5,313 nucleotides of DNA from Gemmatimonadaceae bacterium (GTDB taxonomy: Bacteria > Gemmatimonadota > Gemmatimonadetes > Gemmatimonadales > Gemmatimonadaceae): the NCBI GenBank assembly GCA_017881545.1, contig JADGQU010000205.1, forward strand, positions 1-5,313, in the 5' to 3' direction. The number at the start of each line of letters is the position of its first letter. The stretch's first letter is position 1. The notes beneath the pieces are model-generated. The model made no database searches. It saw only the letters and a program-made list of their open reading frames with translations, and was not told the origin of the DNA. The position numbers were made by a program, and so were the translations under genes. Shown here piece by piece: positions 5,232 to 5,313 of this stretch.

Positions 5232-5313
5232 CCGCAACCGAACGGGATACGACAACTGCAAACTGAACGGGATCCGAGATCTCAGAGGCACAGATCTCAG
5301 TAAGTAGTCACCG
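5232..5313. repeat. Non-coding tail with two pairs of short direct repeats
   Basis: After the ImuA-like stop codon no gene is visible up to the window edge. GAACGGGAT occurs at 5240-5248 and 5265-5273 (25-base period), and AGATCTCAG at 5277-5285 and 5292-5300 (15-base period). The first copy of the latter sits in the palindrome GAGATCTC (5276-5283). No terminator with a T tract is visible. Tandem duplication of intergenic sequence or a protein-binding site are both possible. Confidence 0.5.

Noticed and set aside
1..5313. CRISPR array, tRNA, rRNA, insertion sequence or phage signature
   Set aside because: No regularly spaced repeats, cloverleaf arms, transposase motifs or terminal inverted repeats were seen on either strand.

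Overview
This is a GC-rich bacterial window with compact gene packing. It holds five minus-strand genes that look co-transcribed, one separate minus-strand lipoprotein gene and one plus-strand gene. The base composition, the twin-arginine-tagged PLP enzyme and the ImuA/RecA-like protein suit a soil or sediment bacterium, perhaps Gemmatimonadota or another high-GC phylum. That placement is a guess from style, because no marker gene is present.

Region 1 to 3083 (minus strand, read right to left) looks like one operon. A class V aminotransferase-fold PLP enzyme with a Tat-type N-terminus (1785-3083) comes first. It is followed by a DUF486/DMT-family four-helix membrane protein (1429-1785, sharing one base with the enzyme's stop codon), a half-length TauE/SafE (TSUP) permease (1038-1391), an ABA4-like (DUF4281) membrane protein (545-1000), and an unrecognised multi-spanning membrane protein (1-548) that runs off the left edge. 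The two gaps inside the operon are both 37 bp and the other two junctions overlap by 1 and 4 bp. A shared small-molecule role is plausible, but the sequence does not say which molecule.

Region 3084 to 3185 carries a clear intrinsic terminator on the minus strand (stem 3114-3143, T tract 3106-3113). It ends the upstream lipoprotein transcript only 22 bases before the aminotransferase start codon. A strong purine-rich ribosome binding site sits in between.

Region 3186 to 4373 encodes a 395-residue secreted lipoprotein: lipobox Cys25, a long Ala/Ser/Pro/Thr linker, then a domain whose alternating strand motifs suggest a TIM barrel. I do not recognise its function.

Region 4374 to 4541 is the divergent intergenic region. 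Region 4542 to 5231 (plus strand) encodes a RecA-fold protein resembling ImuA, the SOS-mutagenesis accessory factor, but with the P-loop lysine missing. Its upstream region holds a candidate promoter, with a GTTC-type direct repeat between the -35 and -10 elements, and no ribosome binding site. The last 82 bases (5232-5313) are non-coding and contain two pairs of 9-bp direct repeats. If the ImuA assignment is right, imuB and dnaE2 should lie just beyond the right edge.
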